From: Mytilus trossulus
Lineage: Eukaryota > Mollusca > Bivalvia > Mytilida > Mytilidae
Length of the DNA: 64,000 nucleotides
Assembly: GCF_036588685.1 (NCBI RefSeq)
Contig: NC_086374.1
Coordinates: 24,792,886-24,856,885, forward strand
Reading direction: 5' to 3'
The translations under genes and the position numbers were made by a program. Below are positions 12,291-27,360 of this stretch, piece by piece. Each line of letters opens with the position of its first letter. Position 1 is the first letter of the stretch. The notes under the pieces were generated by a model that did not search any database, had not been told where the DNA came from, and saw only the letters and a program-made list of their open reading frames with translations.

Positions 12291-14500
12291 TATATAAAGA
12301 TTGTATTAGATGGAGTTTCCAGAAAAACGTCATCTTCAATATCTACGGAGGGCTAAGATTGTCACTTTTTAGTCAAAAAATGTCCAAATTTTAGGACAAA
12401 GGGCACAGGGTGATGGTGAGAGCTCCCTGATCTCTCAATCTTTCTAATATTTAACAGACCTTTAGTCAATAGGTAGATACAAACGTGACTAAAAGGACCT
12501 TGGGTACACTTCCTGTCTTCTATGTTTACGGAGCGCCCAAAGTGCCAGTTGGATATTCAAAATATATAGCGAAAACCTACCCGAGACCGCTTAAATGAGG
12601 TTGAGACCCCCCTGGTCCTTCAATGTCCATAAAATTCAACCACATCATTGACTCTGTATATATAAAGATTGTATTAGATGGAGTTTCCAGAAAAACGTCA
12701 TCTTCAATATCTACGGAGGGCTAAGATTGTCACTTTTCAGTCAAAAAATGTCCAAATTTTAGGACAAAGGGCACAGGGTGATGGTGAGAGCTCCCTGATC
12801 TCTCAATCTTTCTAATATTTAACAGACCTTTAGTCAATAGGTAGATACAAACGTGACTAAAAGGACCTTGGGTACACTTCCTGTCTTCTATGTTTACGGA
12901 GCGCCCAAAGTGCCAGTTGGATATTCAAAATATATAGCGAAAACCTACCCGAGACCGCTTAAATGAGGTTGAGACCCCCCTGGTCCTTCAATGTCCATAA
13001 AATTCAACCACATCATTGACTCTGTATATATAAAGATTGTATTAGATGGAGTTTCCAGAAAAACGTCATCTTCAATATCTACGGAGGGCTAAGGTTGTCA
13101 CTTTTTAGTCAAAAAATGTCCAAATTTTAGGACAAAGGGCACAGGGTGATGGTGAGAGCTCCCTGATCTCTCAATCTTTCTAATATTTAACAGACCTTTA
13201 GTCAATAGGTAGATACAAACGTGACTAAAAGGACCTTGGGTACACTTCCTGTCTTCTATGTTTACGGAGCGCCCAAAGTGCCAGTTGGATATTCAAAATA
13301 TATAGCGAAAACCTACCCGAGACCGCTTAAATGAGGTTGAGACCCCCCTGGTCCTTCAATGTCCATAAAATTCAACCACATCATTGACTCTGTATATATA
13401 AAGATTGTATTAGATGGAGTTTCCAGAAAAACGTCATCTTCAATATCTACGGAGGGCTAAGATTGTCACTTTTCAGTCAAAAAATGTCCAAATTTTAGGA
13501 CAAAGGGCACAGGGTGATGGTGAGAGCTCCCTGATCTCTCAATCTTTCTAATATTTAACAGACCTTTAGTCAATAGGTAGATACAAACGTGACTAAAAGG
13601 ACCTTGGGTACACTTCCTGTCTTCTATGTTTACGGAGCGCCCAAAGTGCCAGTTGGATATTCAAAATATATAGCGAAAACCTACCCGAGACCGCTTAAAT
13701 GAGGTTGAGACCCCCCTGGTCCTTCAATGTCCATAAAATTCAACCACATCATTGACTCTGTATATATAAAGATTGTATTAGATGGAGTTTCCAGAAAAAC
13801 GTCATCTTCAATATCTACGGAGGGCTAAGGTTGTCACTTTTCAGTCAAAAAATGTCAAAATTTTAGGACAAAGGGCACAGGGTGATGGTGAGAGCTCCCT
13901 GATCTCTCAATCTTTCTAATATTTAACAGACCTTTAGTCAATAGGTAGATACAAACGTGACTAAAAGGACCTTGGGTACACTTCCTGTCTTCTATGTTTA
14001 CGGAGCGCCCAAAGTGCCAGTTGGATATTCAAAATATATAGCGAAAACCTACCCGAGACCGCTTAAATGAGGTTGAGACCCCCCTGGTCCTTCAATGTCC
14101 ATAAAATTCAACCACATCATTGACTCTGTATATATAAAGATTGTATTAGATGGAGTTTCCAGAAAAACGTCATCTTCAATATCTACGGAGGGCTAAGGTT
14201 GTCACTTTTTAGTCAAAAAATGTCCAAATTTTAGGACAAAGGGCACAGGGTGATGGTGAGAGCTCCCTGATCTCTCAATCTTTCTAATATTTAACAGACC
14301 TTTAGTCAATAGGTAGATACAAACGTGACTAAAAGGACCTTGGGTACACTTCCTGTCTTCTATGTTTACGGAGCGCCCAAAGTGCCAGTTGGATATTCAA
14401 AATATATAGCGAAAACCTACCCGAGACCGCTTAAATGAGGTTGAGACCCCCCTGGTCCTTCAATGTCCATAAAATTCAACCACATCATTGACTCTGTATA
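12291..14500 (+). repeat. satellite array, block 2
   Basis: This is 306 bp completing the split unit, five full 368-bp units (12597, 12965, 13333, 13701, 14069) and a 64-bp partial unit. Variant order at sites 130/142/157 is ATC, ACC, GTC, ACC, GCA, GTC. The rare GCA type and the whole order recur after copies 4 and 5. Confidence 0.97.
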
Positions 14501-14956
14501 TGGGACAATACCCCTAATGCGCCTTGAAATGAGGAACACAAAAGTCACGTGTAAACAAAAAATCTCTGTGTAGTGATATTTGACACATTTCTATGATAAA
14601 CAAATAACTGAGCTGAACCATTAGTGTTAATTTAGAAAATAAGGGAACACAGAATAAATGTGTAAAAACCATGGAGCTATGAAATGTGTTCAAAGTATTA
14701 AAATTTCAAAGAACTTATTGTGTTAAAATTGGGATTTTTTACCATGAGGAGCGACATCGCAAAAGGATACTCGGGGTTTGCTAAATTACGGAAAAATGAA
14801 TCACACTTCGTACCCCGAAAATTTAACCACATATGTAAAAATGTCTCAGCTTCGAAACAAGCCATCATACATATACAAGTTTACGATATGGGCTGAGCAA
14901 CAGAAGAAAACGTTACCATTACGGCCTATGGAATAACAATTGCGCATATTGCCCCA
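14501..14956 (+). mobile_element. solo 456-bp terminal repeat 1
   Basis: A single 456-bp repeat (TGGGACAATA to TATTGCCCCA) sits at exactly the same unit position and with the same TA duplication as the full elements. It carries the right-type GATATGGG base. It is either a solo produced by recombination between the two direct repeats, or the ancestral short element. Confidence 0.92.
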
Positions 14957-16798
14957 TATATAAAGATTGTATTAGATGGAGTTTCCAGAAAAACGTCATC
15001 TTCAATATCTACGGAGGGCTAAGATTGTCACTTTTTAGTCAAAAAATGTCCAAATTTTAGGACAAAGGGCACAGGGTGATGGTGAGAGCTCCCTGATCTC
15101 TCAATCTTTCTAATATTTAACAGACCTTTAGTCAATAGGTAGATACAAACGTGACTAAAAGGACCTTGGGTACACTTCCTGTCTTCTATGTTTACGGAGC
15201 GCCCAAAGTGCCAGTTGGATATTCAAAATATATAGCGAAAACCTACCCGAGACCGCTTAAATGAGGTTGAGACCCCCCTGGTCCTTCAATGTCCATAAAA
15301 TTCAACCACATCATTGACTCTGTATATATAAAGATTGTATTAGATGGAGTTTCCAGAAAAACGTCATCTTCAATATCTACGGAGGGCTAAGATTGTCACT
15401 TTTCAGTCAAAAAATGTCCAAATTTTAGGACAAAGGGCACAGGGTGATGGTGAGAGCTCCCTGATCTCTCAATCTTTCTAATATTTAACAGACCTTTAGT
15501 CAATAGGTAGATACAAACGTGACTAAAAGGACCTTGGGTACACTTCCTGTCTTCTATGTTTACGGAGCGCCCAAAGTGCCAGTTGGATATTCAAAATATA
15601 TAGCGAAAACCTACCCGAGACCGCTTAAATGAGGTTGAGACCCCCCTGGTCCTTCAATGTCCATAAAATTCAACCACATCATTGACTCTGTATATATAAA
15701 GATTGTATTAGATGGAGTTTCCAGAAAAACGTCATCTTCAATATCTACGGAGGGCTAAGGTTGTCACTTTTTAGTCAAAAAATGTCCAAATTTTAGGACA
15801 AAGGGCACAGGGTGATGGTGAGAGCTCCCTGATCTCTCAATCTTTCTAATATTTAACAGACCTTTAGTCAATAGGTAGATACAAACGTGACTAAAAGGAC
15901 CTTGGGTACACTTCCTGTCTTCTATGTTTACGGAGCGCCCAAAGTGCCAGTTGGATATTCAAAATATATAGCGAAAACCTACCCGAGACCGCTTAAATGA
16001 GGTTGAGACCCCCCTGGTCCTTCAATGTCCATAAAATTCAACCACATCATTGACTCTGTATATATAAAGATTGTATTAGATGGAGTTTCCAGAAAAACGT
16101 CATCTTCAATATCTACGGAGGGCTAAGATTGTCACTTTTCAGTCAAAAAATGTCCAAATTTTAGGACAAAGGGCACAGGGTGATGGTGAGAGCTCCCTGA
16201 TCTCTCAATCTTTCTAATATTTAACAGACCTTTAGTCAATAGGTAGATACAAACGTGACTAAAAGGACCTTGGGTACACTTCCTGTCTTCTATGTTTACG
16301 GAGCGCCCAAAGTGCCAGTTGGATATTCAAAATATATAGCGAAAACCTACCCGAGACCGCTTAAATGAGGTTGAGACCCCCCTGGTCCTTCAATGTCCAT
16401 AAAATTCAACCACATCATTGACTCTGTATATATAAAGATTGTATTAGATGGAGTTTCCAGAAAAACGTCATCTTCAATATCTACGGAGGGCTAAGGTTGT
16501 CACTTTTTAGTCAAAAAATGTCCAAATTTTAGGACAAAGGGCACAGGGTGATGGTGAGAGCTCCCTGATCTCTCAATCTTTCTAATATTTAACAGACCTT
16601 TAGTCAATAGGTAGATACAAACGTGACTAAAAGGACCTTGGGTACACTTCCTGTCTTCTATGTTTACGGAGCGCCCAAAGTGCCAGTTGGATATTCAAAA
16701 TATATAGCGAAAACCTACCCGAGACCGCTTAAATGAGGTTGAGACCCCCCTGGTCCTTCAATGTCCATAAAATTCAACCACATCATTGACTCTGTATA
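14957..16798 (+). repeat. satellite array, block 3
   Basis: 306 bp, four full units (15263, 15631, 15999, 16367) and 64 bp. Variant order is ATC, ACC, GTC, ACC, GTC. Confidence 0.96.
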
Positions 16799-17254
16799 TG
16801 GGACAATACCCCTAATGCGCCTTGAAATGAGGAACACAAAAGTCACGTGTAAACAAAAAATCTCTGTGTAGTGATATTTGACACATTTCTATGATAAACA
16901 AATAACTGAGCTGAACCATTAGTGTTAATTTAGAAAATAAGGGAACACAGAATAAATGTGTAAAAACCATGGAGCTATGAAATGTGTTCAAAGTATTAAA
17001 ATTTCAAAGAACTTATTGTGTTAAAATTGGGATTTTTTACCATGAGGAGCGACATCGCAAAAGGATACTCGGGGTTTGCTAAATTACGGAAAAATGAATC
17101 ACACTTCGTACCCCGAAAATTTAACCACATATGTAAAAATGTCTCAGCTTCGAAACAAGCCATCATACATATACAAGTTTACGATATGGGCTGAGCAACA
17201 GAAGAAAACGTTACCATTACGGCCTATGGAATAACAATTGCGCATATTGCCCCA
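16799..17254 (+). mobile_element. solo 456-bp terminal repeat 2
   Basis: Same ends, same insertion site in the monomer and same diagnostic base (GATATGGG) as solo 1. Confidence 0.92.
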
Positions 17255-18728
17255 TATATAAAGATTGTATTAGATGGAGTTTCCAGAAAAACGTCATCTT
17301 CAATATCTACGGAGGGCTAAGATTGTCACTTTTTAGTCAAAAAATGTCCAAATTTTAGGACAAAGGGCACAGGGTGATGGTGAGAGCTCCCTGATCTCTC
17401 AATCTTTCTAATATTTAACAGACCTTTAGTCAATAGGTAGATACAAACGTGACTAAAAGGACCTTGGGTACACTTCCTGTCTTCTATGTTTACGGAGCGC
17501 CCAAAGTGCCAGTTGGATATTCAAAATATATAGCGAAAACCTACCCGAGACCGCTTAAATGAGGTTGAGACCCCCCTGGTCCTTCAATGTCCATAAAATT
17601 CAACCACATCATTGACTCTGTATATATAAAGATTGTATTAGATGGAGTTTCCAGAAAAACGTCATCTTCAATATCTACGGAGGGCTAAGATTGTCACTTT
17701 TCAGTCAAAAAATGTCCAAATTTTAGGACAAAGGGCACAGGGTGATGGTGAGAGCTCCCTGATCTCTCAATCTTTCTAATATTTAACAGACCTTTAGTCA
17801 ATAGGTAGATACAAACGTGACTAAAAGGACCTTGGGTACACTTCCTGTCTTCTATGTTTACGGAGCGCCCAAAGTGCCAGTTGGATATTCAAAATATATA
17901 GCGAAAACCTACCCGAGACCGCTTAAATGAGGTTGAGACCCCCCTGGTCCTTCAATGTCCATAAAATTCAACCACATCATTGACTCTGTATATATAAAGA
18001 TTGTATTAGATGGAGTTTCCAGAAAAACGTCATCTTCAATATCTACGGAGGGCTAAGGTTGTCACTTTTTAGTCAAAAAATGTCCAAATTTTAGGACAAA
18101 GGGCACAGGGTGATGGTGAGAGCTCCCTGATCTCTCAATCTTTCTAATATTTAACAGACCTTTAGTCAATAGGTAGATACAAACGTGACTAAAAGGACCT
18201 TGGGTACACTTCCTGTCTTCTATGTTTACGGAGCGCCCAAAGTGCCAGTTGGATATTCAAAATATATAGCGAAAACCTACCCGAGACCGCTTAAATGAGG
18301 TTGAGACCCCCCTGGTCCTTCAATGTCCATAAAATTCAACCACATCATTGACTCTGTATATATAAAGATTGTATTAGATGGAGTTTCCAGAAAAACGTCA
18401 TCTTCAATATCTACGGAGGGCTAAGGTTGTCACTTTTTAGTCAAAAAATGTCCAAATTTTAGGACAAAGGGCACAGGGTGATGGTGAGAGCTCCCTGATC
18501 TCTCAATCTTTCTAATATTTAACAGACCTTTAGTCAATAGGTAGATACAAACGTGACTAAAAGGACCTTGGGTACACTTCCTGTCTTCTATGTTTACGGA
18601 GCGCCCAAAGTGCCAGTTGGATATTCAAAATATATAGCGAAAACCTACCCGAGACCGCTTAAATGAGGTTGAGACCCCCCTGGTCCTTCAATGTCCATAA
18701 AATTCAACCACATCATTGACTCTGTATA
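17255..18728 (+). repeat. satellite array, block 4
   Basis: 306 bp, three full units (17561, 17929, 18297) and 64 bp. Variant order is ATC, ACC, GTC, GTC. Confidence 0.96.
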
Positions 18729-21386
18729 TGGGACAATACCCCTAATGCGCCTTGAAATGAGGAACACAAAAGTCACGTGTAAACAAAAAATCTCTGTGTA
18801 GTGATATTTGACACATTTCTATGATAAACAAATAACTGAGCTGAACCATTAGTGTTAATTTAGAAAATAAGGGAACACAGAATAAATGTGTAAAAACCAT
18901 GGAGCTATGAAATGTGTTCAAAGTATTAAAATTTCAAAGAACTTATTGTGTTAAAATTGGGATTTTTTACCATGAGGAGCGACATCGCAAAAGGATACTC
19001 GGGGTTTGCTAAATTACGGAAAAATGAATCACACTTCGTACCCCGAAAATTTAACCACATATGTAAAAATGTCTCAGCTTCGAAACAAGCCATCATACAT
19101 ATACAAGTTTACGATATAGGCTGAGCAACAGAAGAAAACGTTACCATTACGGCCTATGGAATAACAATTGCGCATATTGCCCCATCTTGTGAGCTAGGAT
19201 CCAGAGATGTCTTAAGCTAATTTCACCTTGTACACCACAGAAAATTGTTAAAATGATGGTTAGTAGTTTTTTATTTATACCTAGTTATCATAAATGATTT
19301 CAGATAAATATTATTGATAAAGAACAGCAAAAATTCAATAAAATTTTCACTTTTAAATGCATTACTGGCACGGGGCTGCACTCTTTTTTTAGGCACAGTC
19401 ATAACTTTGTTTACCCCCGAGAGATCCGAAATGAATTGTTTATTCAATTGAAAAAGGCAAGAAAAAACTTACATGTAATATAAATAAATTGTAAGTAAAC
19501 ATGACACAATATAGTCTTTGTTATGCAATTATCACTCTGGTCTACAGGAATAGCTTATAATCAAGGGAGATAACACACTTCACACGAGTAAAGTGAGATA
19601 CATCATACATGTGCTTTTATCCAATGATTTGACCCTGGTCAGTAGATATCATATGCAAATAAACAGAAAAAAAACATGTACATGTATTAAGAAAATCACG
19701 AATTACTATTGTTAATGCACACGAGCAAAACACAAGATATTGTCATTTCTCAGTGAAAAAGGGGGAGGGTCAAACCTTCTTGAACACAATATTGCTATTC
19801 AACTACATGTATTAAGCTAGTTAGCTACTACTCATTGCTTCTAATATAAACAGTTTAAATGAAGGTGGCTAAGCCACAAGGGAGAAGCATTTTTCTTTCT
19901 TTGTGATAACATTTTCAAGAATTAGATTTTTCTCTCTCAATAATACTTATGTATTTAAATTAAATGATAACACAGTTTGAGTTAATTTTTTTTGTCTTAT
20001 TTCAGTTCCAGACATATCATTACTTTTAAATATGAGATGACAAACTAAAGGTTTTAAAAAGTCCTGAATAACTGGTAAGCATTTTGATTTATTAGGTAAG
20101 CTCTAAATTATTAATTTATGGTATTTGTGCAAATGAAATTACAGTCGGTATGTTAAAAATATGCTTATATGAAAACTGTTGCTATGGTCTTGCTATTAAA
20201 TGAAAAGGCTTGGTTACTGGTCTTTTCGACTCAACATTTCGAGTTAAATCTTGCGTCAACTGATTCTCATGTAACACTGCAAACTCTAATTAGCACTATT
20301 TTGATCTGTCATTATTTAATGACGCCATAATACGTGTGATGTCACAATGTTTCCTTTAATACCTCATGTGGATTTCTCACTGATAAAGGGTTTTCACTGA
20401 AATACATGTAAAAAGCCTTTTTTTCTCAAATAGAATTATGTGAATGGACAAGTTTTGAAAATTTGCACTTCATTGCACTCTAATTACATGATAAGAATGA
20501 CTTTCCCAGTAGTTTTGAGGGGTTTCCACAGTATTATATACCAGATGTCCACTAGTAAGAATAGTTATTTTGCTGGGTTTTTTTTTATGAAATCTACATT
20601 TTTGCATAATTTCTCTGTCAAAATGCACTTTAAGACACAAGAAAATGTTATAGAATGCTTTAATAGGGTCTGTGTATTGTTATTTAAGGTTATCATCAGA
20701 AGTTTTGTCCTTGTTTTGACTAGTAAAGGTATACTGGAAGAAATTAATTATACATGCACGTTGTATTAAAAATAAATGAATATAGCGATAAAAGTGTCAT
20801 TGCCATATAGTGCTGAAATGACTTTATTTTTTTTCAGAAATGGACAAAAATACACAGATTTATTCAGAATGTCATACCGATGAAGATCACCTAAAAATAT
20901 TTGGAAAAATCAGAACTATGGATTTCAATATGGGACAATACCCCTAATGCGCCTTGAAATGAGGAACACAAAAGTCACGTGTAAACAAAAAATCTCTGTG
21001 TAGTGATATTTGACACATTTCTATGATAAACAAATAACTGAGCTGAACCATTAGTGTTAATTTAGAAAATAAGGGAACACAGAATAAATGTGTAAAAACC
21101 ATGGAGCTATGAAATGTGTTCAAAGTATTAAAATTTCAAAGAACTTATTGTGTTAAAATTGGGATTTTTTACCATGAGGAGCGACATCGCAAAAGGATAC
21201 TCGGGGTTTGCTAAATTACGGAAAAATGAATCACACTTCGTACCCCGAAAATTTAACCACATATGTAAAAATGTCTCAGCTTCGAAACAAGCCATCATAC
21301 ATATACAAGTTTACGATATGGGCTGAGCAACAGAAGAAAACGTTACCATTACGGCCTATGGAATAACAATTGCGCATATTGCCCCA
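18729..21386 (+). mobile_element. 2658-bp composite/LTR-like element, copy 2
   Basis: The left repeat is 18729-19184, the internal segment 19185-20930 and the right repeat 20931-21386. All lengths equal those of copy 1, and the 109-codon frame and splice-like signals are retained without change. Confidence 0.92.
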
Positions 21387-22124
21387 TATATAAAGATTGT
21401 ATTAGATGGAGTTTCCAGAAAAACGTCATCTTCAATATCTACGGAGGGCTAAGATTGTCACTTTTTAGTCAAAAAATGTCCAAATTTTAGGACAAAGGGC
21501 ACAGGGTGATGGTGAGAGCTCCCTGATCTCTCAATCTTTCTAATATTTAACAGACCTTTAGTCAATAGGTAGATACAAACGTGACTAAAAGGACCTTGGG
21601 TACACTTCCTGTCTTCTATGTTTACGGAGCGCCCAAAGTGCCAGTTGGATATTCAAAATATATAGCGAAAACCTACCCGAGACCGCTTAAATGAGGTTGA
21701 GACCCCCCTGGTCCTTCAATGTCCATAAAATTCAACCACATCATTGACTCTGTATATATAAAGATTGTATTAGATGGAGTTTCCAGAAAAACGTCATCTT
21801 CAATATCTACGGAGGGCTAAGATTGTCACTTTTCAGTCAAAAAATGTCCAAATTTTAGGACAAAGGGCACAGGGTGATGGTGAGAGCTCCCTGATCTCTC
21901 AATCTTTCTAATATTTAACAGACCTTTAGTCAATAGGTAGATACAAACGTGACTAAAAGGACCTTGGGTACACTTCCTGTCTTCTATGTTTACGGAGCGC
22001 CCAAAGTGCCAGTTGGATATTCAAAATATATAGCGAAAACCTACCCGAGACCGCTTAAATGAGGTTGAGACCCCCCTGGTCCTTCAATGTCCATAAAATT
22101 CAACCACATCATTGACTCTGTATA
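21387..22124 (+). repeat. satellite array, block 5 (shortest spacer)
   Basis: 306 bp, one full unit (21693) and 64 bp. Only two unit-equivalents (ATC, ACC) separate copies 2 and 3. Confidence 0.96.
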
Positions 22125-24782
22125 TGGGACAATACCCCTAATGCGCCTTGAAATGAGGAACACAAAAGTCACGTGTAAACAAAAAATCTCTGTGTAGTGA
22201 TATTTGACACATTTCTATGATAAACAAATAACTGAGCTGAACCATTAGTGTTAATTTAGAAAATAAGGGAACACAGAATAAATGTGTAAAAACCATGGAG
22301 CTATGAAATGTGTTCAAAGTATTAAAATTTCAAAGAACTTATTGTGTTAAAATTGGGATTTTTTACCATGAGGAGCGACATCGCAAAAGGATACTCGGGG
22401 TTTGCTAAATTACGGAAAAATGAATCACACTTCGTACCCCGAAAATTTAACCACATATGTAAAAATGTCTCAGCTTCGAAACAAGCCATCATACATATAC
22501 AAGTTTACGATATAGGCTGAGCAACAGAAGAAAACGTTACCATTACGGCCTATGGAATAACAATTGCGCATATTGCCCCATCTTGTGAGCTAGGATCCAG
22601 AGATGTCTTAAGCTAATTTCACCTTGTACACCACAGAAAATTGTTAAAATGATGGTTAGTAGTTTTTTATTTATACCTAGTTATCATAAATGATTTCAGA
22701 TAAATATTATTGATAAAGAACAGCAAAAATTCAATAAAATTTTCACTTTTAAATGCATTACTGGCACGGGGCTGCACTCTTTTTTTAGGCACAGTCATAA
22801 CTTTGTTTACCCCCGAGAGATCCGAAATGAATTGTTTATTCAATTGAAAAAGGCAAGAAAAAACTTACATGTAATATAAATAAATTGTAAGTAAACATGA
22901 CACAATATAGTCTTTGTTATGCAATTATCACTCTGGTCTACAGGAATAGCTTATAATCAAGGGAGATAACACACTTCACACGAGTAAAGTGAGATACATC
23001 ATACATGTGCTTTTATCCAATGATTTGACCCTGGTCAGTAGATATCATATGCAAATAAACAGAAAAAAAACATGTACATGTATTAAGAAAATCACGAATT
23101 ACTATTGTTAATGCACACGAGCAAAACACAAGATATTGTCATTTCTCAGTGAAAAAGGGGGAGGGTCAAACCTTCTTGAACACAATATTGCTATTCAACT
23201 ACATGTATTAAGCTAGTTAGCTACTACTCATTGCTTCTAATATAAACAGTTTAAATGAAGGTGGCTAAGCCACAAGGGAGAAGCATTTTTCTTTCTTTGT
23301 GATAACATTTTCAAGAATTAGATTTTTCTCTCTCAATAATACTTATGTATTTAAATTAAATGATAACACAGTTTGAGTTAATTTTTTTTGTCTTATTTCA
23401 GTTCCAGACATATCATTACTTTTAAATATGAGATGACAAACTAAAGGTTTTAAAAAGTCCTGAATAACTGGTAAGCATTTTGATTTATTAGGTAAGCTCT
23501 AAATTATTAATTTATGGTATTTGTGCAAATGAAATTACAGTCGGTATGTTAAAAATATGCTTATATGAAAACTGTTGCTATGGTCTTGCTATTAAATGAA
23601 AAGGCTTGGTTACTGGTCTTTTCGACTCAACATTTCGAGTTAAATCTTGCGTCAACTGATTCTCATGTAACACTGCAAACTCTAATTAGCACTATTTTGA
23701 TCTGTCATTATTTAATGACGCCATAATACGTGTGATGTCACAATGTTTCCTTTAATACCTCATGTGGATTTCTCACTGATAAAGGGTTTTCACTGAAATA
23801 CATGTAAAAAGCCTTTTTTTCTCAAATAGAATTATGTGAATGGACAAGTTTTGAAAATTTGCACTTCATTGCACTCTAATTACATGATAAGAATGACTTT
23901 CCCAGTAGTTTTGAGGGGTTTCCACAGTATTATATACCAGATGTCCACTAGTAAGAATAGTTATTTTGCTGGGTTTTTTTTTATGAAATCTACATTTTTG
24001 CATAATTTCTCTGTCAAAATGCACTTTAAGACACAAGAAAATGTTATAGAATGCTTTAATAGGGTCTGTGTATTGTTATTTAAGGTTATCATCAGAAGTT
24101 TTGTCCTTGTTTTGACTAGTAAAGGTATACTGGAAGAAATTAATTATACATGCACGTTGTATTAAAAATAAATGAATATAGCGATAAAAGTGTCATTGCC
24201 ATATAGTGCTGAAATGACTTTATTTTTTTTCAGAAATGGACAAAAATACACAGATTTATTCAGAATGTCATACCGATGAAGATCACCTAAAAATATTTGG
24301 AAAAATCAGAACTATGGATTTCAATATGGGACAATACCCCTAATGCGCCTTGAAATGAGGAACACAAAAGTCACGTGTAAACAAAAAATCTCTGTGTAGT
24401 GATATTTGACACATTTCTATGATAAACAAATAACTGAGCTGAACCATTAGTGTTAATTTAGAAAATAAGGGAACACAGAATAAATGTGTAAAAACCATGG
24501 AGCTATGAAATGTGTTCAAAGTATTAAAATTTCAAAGAACTTATTGTGTTAAAATTGGGATTTTTTACCATGAGGAGCGACATCGCAAAAGGATACTCGG
24601 GGTTTGCTAAATTACGGAAAAATGAATCACACTTCGTACCCCGAAAATTTAACCACATATGTAAAAATGTCTCAGCTTCGAAACAAGCCATCATACATAT
24701 ACAAGTTTACGATATGGGCTGAGCAACAGAAGAAAACGTTACCATTACGGCCTATGGAATAACAATTGCGCATATTGCCCCA
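22125..24782 (+). mobile_element. 2658-bp composite/LTR-like element, copy 3
   Basis: Left repeat 22125-22580, internal segment 22581-24326, right repeat 24327-24782. Same lengths and same left/right diagnostic base as copy 1. Confidence 0.92.
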
Positions 24783-27360
24783 TATATAAAGATTGTATTA
24801 GATGGAGTTTCCAGAAAAACGTCATCTTCAATATCTACGGAGGGCTAAGATTGTCACTTTTTAGTCAAAAAATGTCCAAATTTTAGGACAAAGGGCACAG
24901 GGTGATGGTGAGAGCTCCCTGATCTCTCAATCTTTCTAATATTTAACAGACCTTTAGTCAATAGGTAGATACAAACGTGACTAAAAGGACCTTGGGTACA
25001 CTTCCTGTCTTCTATGTTTACGGAGCGCCCAAAGTGCCAGTTGGATATTCAAAATATATAGCGAAAACCTACCCGAGACCGCTTAAATGAGGTTGAGACC
25101 CCCCTGGTCCTTCAATGTCCATAAAATTCAACCACATCATTGACTCTGTATATATAAAGATTGTATTAGATGGAGTTTCCAGAAAAACGTCATCTTCAAT
25201 ATCTACGGAGGGCTAAGATTGTCACTTTTCAGTCAAAAAATGTCCAAATTTTAGGACAAAGGGCACAGGGTGATGGTGAGAGCTCCCTGATCTCTCAATC
25301 TTTCTAATATTTAACAGACCTTTAGTCAATAGGTAGATACAAACGTGACTAAAAGGACCTTGGGTACACTTCCTGTCTTCTATGTTTACGGAGCGCCCAA
25401 AGTGCCAGTTGGATATTCAAAATATATAGCGAAAACCTACCCGAGACCGCTTAAATGAGGTTGAGACCCCCCTGGTCCTTCAATGTCCATAAAATTCAAC
25501 CACATCATTGACTCTGTATATATAAAGATTGTATTAGATGGAGTTTCCAGAAAAACGTCATCTTCAATATCTACGGAGGGCTAAGGTTGTCACTTTTTAG
25601 TCAAAAAATGTCCAAATTTTAGGACAAAGGGCACAGGGTGATGGTGAGAGCTCCCTGATCTCTCAATCTTTCTAATATTTAACAGACCTTTAGTCAATAG
25701 GTAGATACAAACGTGACTAAAAGGACCTTGGGTACACTTCCTGTCTTCTATGTTTACGGAGCGCCCAAAGTGCCAGTTGGATATTCAAAATATATAGCGA
25801 AAACCTACCCGAGACCGCTTAAATGAGGTTGAGACCCCCCTGGTCCTTCAATGTCCATAAAATTCAACCACATCATTGACTCTGTATATATAAAGATTGT
25901 ATTAGATGGAGTTTCCAGAAAAACGTCATCTTCAATATCTACGGAGGGCTAAGATTGTCACTTTTCAGTCAAAAAATGTCCAAATTTTAGGACAAAGGGC
26001 ACAGGGTGATGGTGAGAGCTCCCTGATCTCTCAATCTTTCTAATATTTAACAGACCTTTAGTCAATAGGTAGATACAAACGTGACTAAAAGGACCTTGGG
26101 TACACTTCCTGTCTTCTATGTTTACGGAGCGCCCAAAGTGCCAGTTGGATATTCAAAATATATAGCGAAAACCTACCCGAGACCGCTTAAATGAGGTTGA
26201 GACCCCCCTGGTCCTTCAATGTCCATAAAATTCAACCACATCATTGACTCTGTATATATAAAGATTGTATTAGATGGAGTTTCCAGAAAAACGTCATCTT
26301 CAATATCTACGGAGGGCTAAGATTGTCACTTTTCAGTCAAAAAATGTCCAAATTTTAGGACAAAGGGCACAGGGTGATGGTGAGAGCTCCCTGATCTCTC
26401 AATCTTTCTAATATTTAACAGACCTTTAGTCAATAGGTAGATACAAACGTGACTAAAAGGACCTTGGGTACACTTCCTGTCTTCTATGTTTACGGAGCGC
26501 CCAAAGTGCCAGTTGGATATTCAAAATATATAGCGAAAACCTACCCGAGACCGCTTAAATGAGGTTGAGACCCCCCTGGTCCTTCAATGTCCATAAAATT
26601 CAACCACATCATTGACTCTGTATATATAAAGATTGTATTAGATGGAGTTTCCAGAAAAACGTCATCTTCAATATCTACGGAGGGCTAAGGTTGTCACTTT
26701 TTAGTCAAAAAATGTCAAAATTTTAGGACAAAGGGCACAGGGTGATGGTGAGAGCTCCCTGATCTCTCAATCTTTCTAATATTTAACAGACCTTTAGTCA
26801 ATAGGTAGATACAAACGTGACTAAAAGGACCTTGGGTACACTTCCTGTCTTCTATGTTTACGGAGCGCCCAAAGTGCCAGTTGGATATTCAAAATATATA
26901 GCGAAAACCTACCCGAGACCGCTTAAATGAGGTTGAGACCCCCCTGGTCCTTCAATGTCCATAAAATTCAACCACATCATTGACTCTGTATATATAAAGA
27001 TTGTATTAGATGGAGTTTCCAGAAAAACGTCATCTTCAATATCTACGGAGGGCTAAGGTTGTCACTTTTTAGTCAAAAAATGTCCAAATTTTAGGACAAA
27101 GGGCACAGGGTGATGGTGAGAGCTCCCTGATCTCTCAATCTTTCTAATATTTAACAGACCTTTAGTCAATAGGTAGATACAAACGTGACTAAAAGGACCT
27201 TGGGTACACTTCCTGTCTTCTATGTTTACGGAGCGCCCAAAGTGCCAGTTGGATATTCAAAATATATAGCGAAAACCTACCCGAGACCGCTTAAATGAGG
27301 TTGAGACCCCCCTGGTCCTTCAATGTCCATAAAATTCAACCACATCATTGACTCTGTATA
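24783..27360 (+). repeat. satellite array, block 6
   Basis: 306 bp, six full units (25089 to 26929) and 64 bp. Variant order is ATC, ACC, GTC, ACC, ACC, GTA, GTC. Confidence 0.96.
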
